The notes beneath the pieces were generated by a model that saw only the letters and a list, made by a program, of their open reading frames with translations, had not been told where the DNA came from and made no database searches. The translations under genes were made by a program, and so were the position numbers. Shown one piece after another: positions 35,282 to 48,049 of a stretch of DNA of 64,000 nucleotides (positions within the stretch are counted from its first letter, which is position 1; each line of letters begins with the position of its first letter). Origin of the DNA: Glandiceps talaboti (taxonomy: Eukaryota; Hemichordata; Enteropneusta; Spengelidae); the NCBI RefSeq assembly GCF_964340395.1, contig NC_135569.1, positions 17,098,257-17,162,256 on the forward strand, written 5' to 3'.

Positions 35282-36506
35282 GGGAGAAATATCAGTCGAG
35301 ATTTTTGCTTTTAAAGTATCCAAAATCATGGATTGTTGTGAAAGTTATGGCGAGTTGAAAATGCCCCAAAATACGGATGGTGAGCACTGAGCCAGCCACC
35401 ATTGTAAATGTACCACACATCGAAGTGTACACAATGGCGGCTCACTGCGTAATGAGCTCTCACAGTTGTTTTTACCCATCATGCTCTGCACCCCTTCCAG
35501 CCTCCTCTGGTTTTTTACATGCATGATACTTGAAAACCATCATAATACATCATCGTCGAGTACAAGGCTGTAGGCTGTACTGTAACGTTTTAGCTGATGC
35601 ACTGGTCAAAATCCAGGGTCAAAGTCAACGTGCATAAGTCCGGCTTGAAATTGGCAATTTACATGCAAAGAGGTATTTTTTGCTTTTTATTGGTTATAAC
35701 CAAATTTACCGAGTTTGATTGCTTTTGTACAACAACCCAGCTAAGAGATCATGTCACGTCAGTCATTGCACAGAGACCTACTAGCTATTTGCATATGTAA
35801 AGACACTCTTCTGTAATCAACATATCTGTCAATCTTCTTTACATATGCAAATCCTTGTACATAAACATTCAGGAATGAAACCATATAAAACATACATAGC
35901 GTTAGAGTTCATGTCATTTTTTTCATTTCAAATTTATTAATGGAAAAAATAAATGATTTTCAAAAAATCTTTTAACCAAATGATGGCACATACCATGAAG
36001 CTTCATAATGAGCAACAAGCGACCTATCGGTCAGAATAGCTCCGCTGTTTTTTTTTTTAATTTAATTTTTTATTTTGGTGACATGTAGAAGTGGTTCAGG
36101 TCTTCACTATGCAGTTTTGTTTTAGCGATGCAATAAAGTGGTTAGTGGTTTCATATGATGTCTCACTATAAAACACATTTTACACAGAAGTTGGTAATGT
36201 ATTGTACTTTTATACCATAGTCACCATTTTATAACAAAAATCTACTGTTATGAAAAATTGCACAAAATCTCAGAAAAAAATGACTGGGAAATGCACACAA
36301 GAAAAAGAAAAAAAGAGGATTTTGAGGTTGGCTATAAATAATTCCAGTGTCTTACAGCTGTAACCCTGGAAAATTTTAATGATGAATGAAATAAACTAGG
36401 GATCTAAAATAATTTTGAGGCAATTTGAATTTCAATTTTCTAACAAATTTACAAAGTCAACAACATTCAACTTGTACTAGTTGTGGTAGATATATATAGG
36501 GAAGAA
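35282..36506. other. Intronic DNA, nothing recognised
   Basis: AT-rich. A weak short inverted pair, CTATTTGCATATGTAAAG (35784-35801) and CTTTACATATGCAAATCC (35838-35855), forms a possible hairpin; otherwise featureless. Confidence 0.4.
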
Positions 36507-37055
36507 ATGTATTAATCGCCATCTTAGTTTCCGTACGGCGACAATCTCAAGTACCCGGAAGAGAGTCATTCTCAGCCATACGTTACAGTGGTAACAATCG
36601 TTCATGTTCGGTTACCTTTCACAAAGAAAACACAACGAAATGGTTGAAATGATCTTTTTTTTTTAATTTCTTTTCATCACAACAACAAAATCTGCGTGAT
36701 TGATCAAAAGTGTTGTAAACTAAACCAGAAAGAATTATCGGACTGGCTAAACTTCCCGATGAACTGGAGTAAGGTCCTACTACTTCCAAGTAAGCCTCGA
36801 TAGTACTATAGTACGTGAGAAAATCGTCTCAAACTAGCGATACAACTTTCAAAATATAACTTGACATGTCTTCATTTGTTAGAGTTATACAATTCAAGAC
36901 GGGTTTTCACTCGAAAACAACAATTCTGTGAATAATGACACTCTGAACGCAGCGATTTCTCGGACGATGTTACCACTGTACACGTATGGCTGACAACGAC
37001 TTGCTTCCGGGTTAGTCCCTCGTGCATACGGGTGGATTGTCGGCGATTAATACAT
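36507..37055. mobile_element. MITE with TIRs of about 110 bp
   Basis: The left end reads ATGTATTAATCGCC and the right end GGCGATTAATACAT. The inverted match continues inward with CGACAATC, CCCGGAAG, TCAGCCATACGT and TACAGTGGTAACA in the same order on both arms, with small gaps. The total is about 549 bp. The centre is AT-rich with no ORF. A long target duplication is absent; a 2-bp duplication cannot be excluded. Confidence 0.8.
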
Positions 37056-38149
37056 ACATCGTCTGATATTTTAATTCACAGTGTTTCTTGTGACCGGCGC
37101 CTGTCAGCAGACTCTGCCATTTTTTTCATCATTCCATTGTATTTAAACCTTGTACTTGACATTTCGCAATATTTATAATTCTCAACAAAATACCTCAACA
37201 TGCCTCACTTCGCTCGTACTCAAAGCAGCCCCGCGCGGTATGATCACTGACACTGATGACATGATGAGAGAGAACCTTTTCGGATTTACATGTAAAACGG
37301 GGAAAGATACGCAAAACATAATGCAAAGTCTAAAGCCAAATTAAAGTTGTAATTATTTTAATTATTTTTACTTGCCAAATATTTGCATTTTGGAAAGGCA
37401 AGACACGTTCAAGATACTCAAGATACTTGCTGTGGAAAATCGCTCGGTCAAATGAGGTCACCTTCAGCTTCTGGTCGAATCAGGATAGAGTATGCAAATG
37501 AGGATGTTGCGGACTGATTTGAAGTTTACAACCCTGTTTCGAACAAACGCTTGTCATTTGGGCGCCCAATGCGTAGAATTATGACTATAGCACATATTAC
37601 ATTGCTTGTTTGACGTCAATAGTGTCTTTTGAAAAGTGGCAGTTTACTTAAAGTCTCGTCGACTGATTTCCAATATGGCGTCGGTCATTATGCTCATTAA
37701 CATATTCATTTTTTTTTCAAATTACAAAAAAAAAATCATAAAAAATAAAAATGAGGATGTGCTGACTTGAAATTAACAAATCTGAGTAAGCTACCCCCTG
37801 CGCATCAACACGCCAGATATCAAAGCAATCTAATAAGAGGTTTTCAAGGAGTTGATGAAAATGACATTTTATGAAAAAAAATCATAAAAAATTGAAAATG
37901 GCACAGATCAACTTGGCATGAACAAATCTGAATAGCCTCCCCCCAGGGAACATGCACACCAAATATCGAAGAATTCCGACTGTCACTTCCGGAGTAGATA
38001 GTAAAAATATAAAAGTTTGACGGACACTTATGATTCACTCTACTCTCTATACCTCAATACCCACCTATACCTAAAGCTACGCTTTCAGCTTTCGCTGACA
38101 GCGGAGCTAAAAAAAAAAAGGCCAAAATTCAACAACGAACCTACATCTC
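37056..38149. other. Intronic DNA, nothing recognised
   Basis: AT-rich, with two related stretches around AAAAAAAAATCATAAAAAAT (37728 and 37874). No coding exon seen. Confidence 0.4.
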
Positions 38150-38305
38150 ATCCTTAAACAGTTACAATGAAGACTGTTCACTTTGCTGGGACAATTGTTC
38201 TATACCAGTTACAATGAAGACTATTCACTCTGCTGGGATAATTGTTCTATAGCAGTTACAATGAAGACTGTTCACCCTGCTGGAACAATTGTTCTATACC
38301 TATAG
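38150..38305. repeat. Three copies of a 54-bp repeat
   Basis: Units contain CAGTTACAATGAAGACTGTT and GCTGGGACAATTGTTCTATA; close to the WDR33 exon at 38391. Confidence 0.85.
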
Positions 38306-38390
38306 AACTTGACTTAATCTGATATAGAGCCAGGAGTTTGAACATTTTGATTTCTTTTACCTTGTTATAAGTCTATAGATAGTTACTTAC

Positions 38391-38469
38391 CCTACTTGCC
38401 AAAACAGAATACCACCATCAGATCCACCACTAGTAAACAGGTTTTCATGGATAGGATGCCATGCAATGG
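38391..38469 (-). CDS. WDR33: WDR33 exon, WD repeat 6 segment
   Basis: A 79-bp exon between acceptor ctttcttcag and donor GTAAGT. It encodes [12 protein letters not shown] then [15 protein letters not shown], the sixth WD blade of WDR33. It is too short for a stand-alone ORF call and was found by matching the expected continuation of the previous exon. It enters in phase 1 and leaves in phase 2, and the reading frame then joins the exon at 29845 without a break. Confidence 0.93.
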
Positions 38470-38819
38470 CTGAAGAAAGAATAAGATTGAATTCTCTCAC
38501 TTTCACAATAATAAAGATTGTTCCATTCACAAATAAACAATGGTATTATCAAATAGTCTTAATGAAACATCTAAATAACACCTTCTTATCAAATAGTCAC
38601 TGAATCCTTATCTAACTGAATCTGAATCATTATCATCATATTGGCCATAGTCACCACCACCACCACCACCACTACTACTGCCGCCATTGCCATCATCGTC
38701 ATCATCATCATCATCACCTTCTTCTTTGGTATAAATTTGTCTTTTAATTCCTAATGACTGGCAATTGCATACAAGGAGAGCCTCTATGCTAAATATATTG
38801 AACACATCACTCTACAATA

Positions 38820-40605
38820 TAACACAATAACAAACTCCACACAGACAGAGCCGCCATTGCTAACTATATCGAACACATCACTCAACCATATAAAACAACA
38901 ACAAACTCCACACATCTAGAGAGCCGCCATTGCTAACTATATCGAACACATCACTCAACCATATAAAACAACAACAAACTCCACACATCTAGAGAGCCAC
39001 CATTGCTAACTATATTGAACACATCACTCTACCATATATAACAATAACAAACTCCACACAGACAGAGCCGCCATTGCTAACTATATCGAACACATCACTC
39101 AACCATATAAAACAACAACAAACTCCACACATCTAGAGAGCCACCATTGCTAACTATATTGAACACATCACTCTACCATATATAACAATAACAAACTCCA
39201 CACATCTAGAGAGCCGCCATTGCTAACTATATTGAACACATCTCTCTACCATATAAAACAATAACAAACTCCACACATCGAGAGAGCCGCCATTGCTAAC
39301 TATATTGAACACATCACTCTACCATATATAACAATAACAAACTCCACACACACAGAGCCGCCATTGCTAACTATATTGAACACATCACTCAACCATATAA
39401 AACAATAAGAAACTCCACACATCTAGAGAGCTGCCATTGTTAACTATATTGAACACATCACTCTACCATACAAAACAAGTCATTGAGAATGACATAGTCC
39501 CCGCTATGATTGGGTTTAAGGAATTATCACTACTCTGATCACGCAACAACACTTGTGAACCTAAATCAAACAGACTCAGATATGTTGTGTCTGCTTGTTG
39601 ACATGGAACATGCCTACAACAATAAAGGATGGTTCGGGTATGGGGGATCATATCACGACGAAAATGGATATGCACATGTATGTCATAGAACACTGTCCTA
39701 ATACCAACTTTGAATGAGATCTGTTCAAGCATGTCTGAGTTATGGCTTTGGACATAGAAAAATCGCAAACAAAATGGCTGCCAGGCGGCCATATTGGATC
39801 GTATGACAACAACAATGAATATGCACATGTATGTCATAGAACACTGTCCCAATACCAACTTTGAATGAGATCTGTTCAAGTATGTCTGAGTTATGGCTTT
39901 AGACAGGGAAAATTTGCAAACAAAATGGCTACTAGGCGGCCATATTGGATCGTATCATGACAACAATGAATATGCACATGTATGTCATAGAACACTGTCC
40001 AAATACCAACTTTGAATGAGATCTGTTCAAGTATGTCTGAGTTATGGCTTTGGACATGGAAAATTTGCAAACAAAATGGCTGCTAGGCGGCCATATTAGA
40101 TCGTATCATGAAACAAATTGACGTGCATATGTATGCCATAGTATGTTGCCCCTGTACCAAGTTTGAAAAAAATCGGTCCCGGCATCTCCAAGAAACGGCT
40201 GCGGACGGACGGACGGAAGGACGGACGCACGCACGGACGCACGGACAGACGGAACCCAATCCATAAGTCCCAGTCCCGGACTTCGTCCGGCAGGGACTAA
40301 CAACAAACTCCACACACACAGAGCCGCCATTGCTAACAATATTGAATACATCTCTCTACCATATAAAACAATAACAAACTCCACACATCTAGAGAGCCAC
40401 CATTGCTAACTATATTGAACACATCACTCTACCATATATAACAATAACAAACTCCACACACACAGAGCCGCCATTACTAACTATATTGAACACATCTCTC
40501 TACCATATAACACAATAACAAACTCCACACAAAGAGAGCCGCCATTGCTAACTATATTGAACACATCGATCTACCATATAACACAATAACAAACTCCACA
40601 CAAAG
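38820..40605. repeat. 73-bp minisatellite split by a family A element
   Basis: Units contain GAGCCGCCATTGCTAACTAT, CGAACACATCACTC and CAATAACAAACTCCACACA; spacing 73-75 bp, about nine units before and four after the insertion 39479-40300. The broken unit resumes cleanly after the insertion. Confidence 0.92.
39479..40300 (+). mobile_element. Repeat family A copy A3, inserted in the minisatellite
   Basis: From GTCATTGAGAATGAC to CCGGACTTCGTCCGGCAGGG ending ACTAA, with about four 151-bp VNTR units. Because it interrupts a tandem repeat, the empty-site sequence is known: flanks AAAACAA and CAACAAACTCC rejoin to a normal unit, so there is at most a very short or no target duplication. Confidence 0.85.
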
Positions 40606-40662
40606 AGATTAACATTTCTCCAAAGACTCTCAATTCCTTCCCCATCATTATTTACTACTTAC

Positions 40663-40941
40663 CAGTTGCCTCTTTCTTGTGTCCTCTGAATGTAAACATT
40701 TCTTTCATCATTCTGATATCAAATAACTTAATGAGATGATCTCTAGATGCTGTTAACAACCAATTACCATTCTGGTTCCATTTAGCCTCCATCACAGTAC
40801 TTTTATGTGCATGTAGTGTAGCCAAACTGTGACCAGACTTAGGGTCCCATAGTTTGACAGGTTGCTGACTATCTTTACTACCAGAAACTAACAATGATTT
40901 CTGAGGATGCCAATCTACACACCTTACATCAGCACCATGAC
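40663..40941 (-). CDS. WDR33: WDR33 exon, two WD repeats
   Basis: A 279-bp exon (93 codons) between acceptor taattacag and donor GTAAGT. It begins [12 protein letters not shown], continues through [15 protein letters not shown] and ends GHKKEAT, covering WD blades 4 and 5. WD40 blades here form the beta-propeller that contacts CPSF160 and CPSF30 and helps recognise the polyadenylation hexamer. Both splice phases are 1, matching its neighbours. The length and residues are strongly conserved with vertebrates, so the exon looks functional. The adjacent introns carry a 73-bp minisatellite on one side and a 54-bp minisatellite on the other. Confidence 0.95.
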
Positions 40942-41019
40942 CTGTAATTAAGGATACATCAAAGCTCAGATTTAGTCAAATGAACTATGTCAGTTAAGGA
41001 TATAGCAAAGCTCAGATTT

Positions 41020-41520
41020 ATGCGTCCTGGACTACTGCTAATTTGGTAGTCTAGATACAATGTTTAGTAGTCTATGTGTCCTGGACTACTGCTAATTTGG
41101 TAGTCTAGATACAATGTTTAGTAGTCTATGTGTCCTGGACTACTGCTAATTTGGTAGTCTAGATACAATGTTTAGTAGTCTATGTGTCCTGGACTACTGC
41201 TAATTTGGTAGTCTAGATACAATGTTCAGTAGTTTATGTGTCCTGGACTACTGCTAATTTGGTAGTCTAGATACAATGTTTAGTAGTCTATGTGTCCTGG
41301 ACTACTGCTAATTTGGTAGTCTAGATACAATGTTCAGTAGTTTATGTGTCCTGGACTACTGCTAATTTGGTAGTCTAGATACAATGTTTAGTAGTCTATG
41401 TGTCCTGGACTACTGCTAATTTGGTAGTCTAGATACAATGTTCAGTAGTCTATGTGTCCTGGACTACTGCTAATTTGGTAGTCTAGATACAATGTTTAGT
41501 AATAGCAGTCTATATGTCCT
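41020..41520. repeat. 54-bp minisatellite, about nine copies
   Basis: Units contain GTCCTGGACTACTGCTAATT, GGTAGTCTAGATACAATGTT and TAGTAGTC at a 54-bp spacing (41024, 41078 and on). It lies about 100 bp from the WDR33 exon 40663-40941. Confidence 0.95.
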
Positions 41521-41531
41521 GGACTACTGCT

Positions 41532-41843
41532 AATTGGTTAGCGTGACTAGCTTGGAATCTACAGGTTGCAGGTTCCAGCCCTGTCGCTGCCTGCTGTTTG
41601 TTTCTGAGTGGCTAAAGACCTTCGGCAAGGTTTGAACCACGCTGTATAATTGGAGACCTGGTAGGATGTAGGTTGCAATGTGAAGGCTTTAAACCTATGC
41701 GCTCAAATGGCTGCAGTGGATTCTATGCTCCGAAGGGATTTAAGGACGACTAAAGGGCTGTTGTGCAATTCTGATCCGAGCCAGGGGTAATACTTGTAAA
41801 GCGCTTTGAGCACGGTGTGGGAAAGCACTATATAAGAATCCAA

Positions 41844-41876
<33 letters not shown>

Positions 41877-41877
41877 A
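41532..41877 (+). mobile_element. tRNA-headed SINE, near full length
   Basis: The head has RNA polymerase III-type boxes: A-box TGGTTAGCGTGACTAG (41535) and B-box GGTTCCAGCCC (41571-41581). The body has GTGAAGGCTTTAAACCTATG. The 3' part has TTGTAAAGCGCTTTGAGCAC and CACTATATAAGAATCC, followed by ATT repeats. The 3' end is of the kind shared with LINE partners. It follows the 54-bp minisatellite directly. Confidence 0.88.
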
Positions 41878-42185
41878 AGTGGAGGGGTTTAAATAGTATA
41901 TAATAATAAAGCATTGTGTGAGAGACAATTTAGAGGAATGGTGCCTGTTGGTCCTATTGTCAATGAAATACAAAATACATTTTCCTTAGGAGGCCACATT
42001 TTGGGGCAATTTATGGCAATTACGATTTGGCAAAGGACAAAGGGCCACATTTTAGACCGAGCAAAATCAAATATAATGCAAAGTGGACCCGTTTTAGACT
42101 CTTGAGTTCGAAAAAACCCTGACCTCATTTTAGACCAAATGACTTGAAAACGAACCCAAAAGGTCGGCACATCAATGTATACTCA

Positions 42186-42219
42186 AATAAGGGAGTGCCC
42201 CCCCCCCCCCCCCCCCCGA
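42186..42219. repeat. Poly-C run
   Basis: About 20 consecutive C residues (42199-42218). Nearby sequence (41890-42200) is G/A-rich repeat-like DNA with words GGCCACATTTT repeated twice. Confidence 0.9.
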
Positions 42220-42929
42220 TATTTGTCTGAACAGCTTGCATCATGACCAAGCAATACATTGTTCTGTTATGATTTATAATGTTGCCGATAACATTCCCTG
42301 AAAACAATATTTGCAATGAGTCTTACTATATTTGTAATATTATTATTCCCAAATCGCTGACAGGTACAATTATTTTGATTATACAGTGTTGCAAAGTTTA
42401 CTGAAAAGATTATCGATTTTTTCCGACACCCTGCAGGCACTCAGAGCTGTGCGAGTGTGATAAAATTGAGCCAGGTTTTTGAGCTATTGGTACTTACTTT
42501 ATTGTTCACAATATATTTGTGTGCCGTTGTGGTGGAGTCAAATGATGTATCCATTCATTGCAAAACTTGGCCTCAGATTTCTGTTTGCTATGAAGACAGG
42601 TGTGCTTGATATTTAAGGATCATTTACAGAAATAATAGTTACCAACGCAACGTTAGATTTGTTTACGAATTACGTCGCTGTACCCATCATCAATGTCGCT
42701 TATCAGATGTCACACTAAATGATTGTGTTGCTTCCCATCAGAAAATTTAACTGAAGGTAAACCCACTACACTTTGGGCTTTTTAGTTTTGTCTGATAACC
42801 AGCCACCTTGAATACTATGTACTCACTTTATTTCACTTTCTCTTGATTGGGTTCATTACCATCCACACAGTGACACGAAGCAGTTTCATTGTCTTTCAAA
42901 AACGTACCCGTCCCGTTCGTACTGAAGAC

Positions 42930-43990
42930 TTACTGTACATGTGGCGTGGTGTATCGTCTACGACTATATTTGCCTTGTATTAATTGTAAAATGAAATAAA
43001 ATTTGAACATGCTGAACAGAACTTTGGCCAGGCATGTCTTATTTTTGTTTTATTTATTTATTTTTTTGTTTTGACGTAACTGTACTGTGTTGTGTCTATA
43101 TGAACCTGTGTTTGCCATGATCCAGGTAGACACAACAATGGCAACACTGAATTGCAACATCAGTACAGCGTTGCGTCTTTTTATGTTGATTTCGACTATG
43201 ATACATGCTATGTATCAAAATAAAAGCAATCAACAGTCTATTTGAAAGCAAGGCAGACAATCGGACTACGCATTATTGTTCAAAATCAAAAACAAAACAA
43301 AACATTATCATGAAGCTGACTTGCCTTCTTTATATCAGTTCAAACACAATTTTCGATTTCACTTTGATCATGAGCCACAACCGGGGAACTCCTAAATCGG
43401 TCAGGGAACTCAGTTATATTTACATGCTTACTGGCTCGGTAAAGGTCATTATTGTGATGGGCAAGTATAGTGTGTATACTTGTATTTTTTTGGAGTGTTG
43501 TGTTTTTTGGTTCATTGTGCACGATTGAAATAGAAGCAGGTGAAATGCACATAAAATCGTAAGTGCTAATTCGTATTGGGGAAGGAAACGAGGTCAAGTC
43601 AATTAATCTCTCAAAAAACTACCCGAAACAGTGTGTCATGGTGCCGTATATCATCTACCACTATTTTTGTCTCCTAAAATAAAATAAAATTTGAACATGC
43701 TGAAGAGAACTATGGCTAGGCATGTCTTAGAGTGCAATTTTTTGTTTCATTTATTTTCTCATTTTGTTTTGATTTTTGATGTGGGAGCGTGAGGTATTCA
43801 CTGCACTGTGCGTCTGTGCTATGTCCATATGAACGTGTTTTCGCCATGTGTAATTTTCAAGGTAGACACAACATCATTGTTGTGTCTTTTTATATTGACT
43901 GCGTCAGTGGTACATGTTATTGTATCAAAATAAAAGCAATCAACTATCGGTAGTCTGCTTGAAAGCAAGACAAACAATCGGGACTACCAT
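42930..43990. repeat. Diverged direct duplication, about 350-bp units
   Basis: The segment at 42930-43280 is repeated at 43620-43985: shared words are AAATAAAATTTGAACATGCTG, GGCATGTCTTA, AGGTAGACACAACA and GTATCAAAATAAAAGCAATC. The two copies are about 690 bp apart. Confidence 0.8.
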
Positions 43991-44895
43991 GCATTACAAA
44001 ATATTTGCAATGCCCTTTCTGTTTTTAAGTCAACTTCGTGTAAATTTTAGCAACTTGTAAATTAATGATTATTCCTAGTCGTTCGGCAAAGTCATGTAAA
44101 CAATAAACTAGTGAGTTGGTTGCTTTCATTGCCTATCATTTTGTGTATATGATGTGTGTACGGCACACCTCGTTCTGCATGCTGCATACACACATAAATG
44201 CAGTGCACATAACATGCGTGATTCGCGTGATAACTATAGCTACATTGTAATACATTCTAGTGACGTCAGTCGTCTTGCACGCGCAAAATAAACCAGTCGC
44301 CATCTTTATAATTCTGCACTTGTCAGCAATCTTCACGACTGAGAAATTCTGGATAATAATATTGATATTCCTGTAACAATCGATGTAGTGATACTGTGAT
44401 CGATCCCTACTATATTGTGTCCTTATCGTTTGAATTTGGCATGTATCACTGGGACCTGGAAATATGTACGTACGCATATGCAAATCATGATGTTGTCAGT
44501 TGAGTTGGAGAATTTAAAGCAGACGATATTTTGTTGGATAAAATCCAAGTACAAACAATAATATACAGTTGGAGTCAACGATCATGTCAACTTGTACTCA
44601 AATGTGTGTGTACACTTACTTTGAAGATTTTGTGATAAAAGACTGAACCAAGCTGCGTAAATGGAATTGTCAAGGACTGCTGATACATTTTAGGTATTTA
44701 CAATTTATTCTGGTGGTTTTAGAGTTTTAGAATTGCATAGGTTTGATACAGATAATTTCAAAACTCATGAAACCTTGTTACAACATATATCACCAACCAA
44801 TACATTCAAACAGCAATGATGTTTTTTCCTAAATTTGAAATTTTAAAGTGTTTTATGTCTAATTTTTCAAAAAATCACATAATATGGTTATTTTG

Positions 44896-44909
44896 GTTAC
44901 CATGGCAAC
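44896..44909. promoter_or_regulatory. RFX X-box motif 1
   Basis: GTTACCATGGCAAC fits the X-box consensus GTNRCC-N2-RGYAAC exactly. Binding is inferred from the motif alone. Confidence 0.45.
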
Positions 44910-45232
44910 TGATGTTCATTAAATGACCACTTTTTTTGAATTCAGCATGACAAACTACCCTTGGTAGTGGGGTCAATGTGCAAATAAAAAGATATTTATC
45001 AGATTTATAATGTTGTTTGTGAGATGTATGTGTATATAATGAAAACATAATTTTCACGTCTACCTTATGTTTCCATGGAAACAGCCATCCAATTTTATAC
45101 AATTTATGTTACACCAGGTAGCACTAACTCATACATGTCTAATACAAGGACATTTTTTCACTGTATTATCTTTTTTTTTCAATGTTTTATGTCAATTTTT
45201 GGAAAAAGGTTTAACATATTAAGGGGATTTTG

Positions 45233-45246
45233 GTTACCATGGCAAC
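45233..45246. promoter_or_regulatory. RFX X-box motif 2
   Basis: The same 14-bp sequence as motif 1, in the second copy of the duplication, 337 bp away. Confidence 0.45.
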
Positions 45247-45359
45247 AGATGTTCATAAAATGACCCCCTTTTTTGAACTCAGCATACAAAACTACCCCAG
45301 GTAATGTGGCTAATATTCGAATAAACCCGATTATTATAAAAATTATGATTTCTATGTAC

Positions 45360-45360
<1 letters not shown>

Positions 45361-45395
<35 letters not shown>
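45361..45395. repeat. ATT microsatellite
   Basis: About eleven ATT units; possibly the worn tail of a SINE, but no SINE body was recognised next to it. Confidence 0.9.
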
Positions 45396-46262
45396 TTATC
45401 CCTATATTATACAGCCCATTTCAAGTTACCGTTCAACAGCTCTTTTTGATTTAACCCCACAGTAACCATTAATTTTGAAAACTGGACATGCTACTAATCA
45501 CATGATTTAATGAATGATTATTTGACATTTTATCTCAAAGAAATGACTTAAAGTGCCACCATGCAGACAGTAAATGCAGACATCAAAACATTGTAGTACT
45601 GAAAGTAAGTTTTTCATTGATGCATAACACATGAAGATTGGACAATGGGGAAAAATGGGGAATACTTTTTAGTGTCCCCATGTGTATACATGAACGACCA
45701 CACACCAAGCATGGACGGTTTAATACCCAACAATTTTCATTCAGCTTTATTCAAACGTAATTATGATTGTTGTTTCAATGTCAAAAACAGTACTTAACTT
45801 TAAAAGAAATAAAATGCATAAAATAACATGGTATTTCCAATGAAATCTGGAAGTTTTTTTATGAAAGTAGGAAAGGTATATGGAGCAATTAGATATCTAA
45901 CTAACAATGAGTATCACATCATGACACTGTCCATCTAATATGTCCGGATGCCCACGTTGTACAGATTAGTCAACTATGGTGAACTTATTGTTATTAGTGA
46001 CAGTGATTGAAGATGAAGGTAGGCGAGAGTATCATCAGTTTTGTGCTTATTAAATATCATAATCCTGGTAGTTTTGCAATGTATTTAATTTAGTAAACCA
46101 AAGCGAGAATAGCTTAAACTACCCAGTTCTGGACCACTGAAATTTAAAAGGAAAACATGCTAGTCCCCCAAAACACCTCTAACATACAACTTTTTGAGAA
46201 TATTCATATATACATGTATACATGTGACTGTCAATCCATCAGACACCCAGCCAGCCAGACTA

Positions 46263-46392
46263 CACGACAGAGTCACACACAACAAAGGCACACATGCACA
46301 CACAAAGGCAGGCACACATACACACATATGCACACACACACACGCATACATACATGTACATGCACACACACACACACGCACATACACACACG

Positions 46393-46438
<46 letters not shown>

Positions 46439-46452
46439 TACACACACACACT
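46263..46452. repeat. CA-rich microsatellite
   Basis: CACA interrupted by G, T and ATACA variants over about 190 bp. Long ORFs on both strands here are low-complexity artefacts. Confidence 0.95.
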
Positions 46453-46594
46453 TAAAGCTTGGTACAAATTGTCATAATACTGCCAAATGAAAGATTTCCA
46501 TTTCTATTTTTTATTAAAGTGTATTCCCAAATCAGGATTATCAAAAAAATACTTCCAAGTGATAGCAAGAGAAAGGTGATCTACAAGTACATTA

Positions 46595-47034
<440 letters not shown>

Positions 47035-47690
47035 CAACTGCATACCATTCAGCTAGCACATTCATCCCCATAACCTGTTATCCTGGAATCATTCATACTA
47101 AGCTGGCACAAAGATGTGTATTTGCATTCAAACTGGACAACATATCCAAGGGGACCCAAAACAAGGACAGCACGTGACACAGAAGGGGGGGGGGGACAAT
47201 AGTCACACTGGAAAGATACATAGGTATGTGTTGGCCAAAGGTTTACTTTTGGGCGATTTGAGTCTCAGATGGGGGTTTGCTGTTTGCATTTATTTTGTCT
47301 GAAAGGGGGGTCTTGGGAAAGGTGAACAAACAATCTATTACCCCAAACCACTGAGTTGGGACATAAATGGTTACAGTGCCATATAGAGAAAAGCCCACAA
47401 AATAGGGACAAAATAGGACCATACTGATTTGTCACGTGTCTTTGCATTCAGTTTGAAGTTTGAACTTTGTATGTTGAATCTGAAAGTTATCAGCATTTTT
47501 GATAAGATTCATCTAAACCATAACTGAGGTACACTTTGTTTTCTTACTTGTACATTTGTATCACCAGATCATTGCTACAGTTAGTTTGATCTGCATCTGG
47601 ATGTTGACACAGGCAAACAAAGCAGAACAAGAGGTGTATATAATCAGGGAGTTCATGTCTAGGTGAAATCATAGAGTACAAAATACTACT
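47035..47690. other. Non-coding DNA with poly-G runs
   Basis: Contains AAGGGGGGGGGGGA (47186-47199) and a second G run; resembles worn DNA-transposon sequence but no element ends could be paired. Confidence 0.35.
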
Positions 47691-48030
47691 CTATAAAACC
47701 CTGGGGAGAACCCTGATTATTAGGTGAAATCATAGGGTGGCACCCTTGGCTCTGAATGCCTGGGGAGAACCCTGATTATTAGGTGAAATCATAGGGTGGC
47801 ACCCTTGGCTCTGAATGCCTGGGGAGAACCCTGATTATTAGGTGAAATCATAGATGAGAACCCACTGCTCTATAAAAGCCTGGAGAGAACCCTGATTATT
47901 AGGTGAAATATTAGGGTGAAACCCATTTAATACTCTAAATGCTTAGGGAGTGCCATGATTATTTGGTGAAATCAGCGTTGAACCAATTACTCTTTAAAGG
48001 CCTTGGGAGAGCCAGATAACGGGGCAAAAT
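47690..48030. repeat. Diverged 5' edge of the 61-bp satellite
   Basis: About five units with CCTGGGGAGAACCCTGATTA and TTAGGTGAAATCATAGGGTG, related to but clearly diverged from the main array at 48540. Confidence 0.85.
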
Positions 48031-48049
48031 TATAGAGTGGGCCCCAGTG

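Larger units (their letters stand above)
44880..45300. repeat. Direct duplication carrying RFX X-box motifs
   Basis: The block GGTTACCATGGCAAC, then GATGTTCAT, AAATGACC, TTTTTTTGAA and TCAGCAT occurs at about 44894 and again at about 45231. Confidence 0.85.

Noticed and set aside
46157-46490. Several overlapping His/Thr or Cys/Val-rich ORFs
   Set aside because: All come from the CA microsatellite and exist in multiple frames on both strands.
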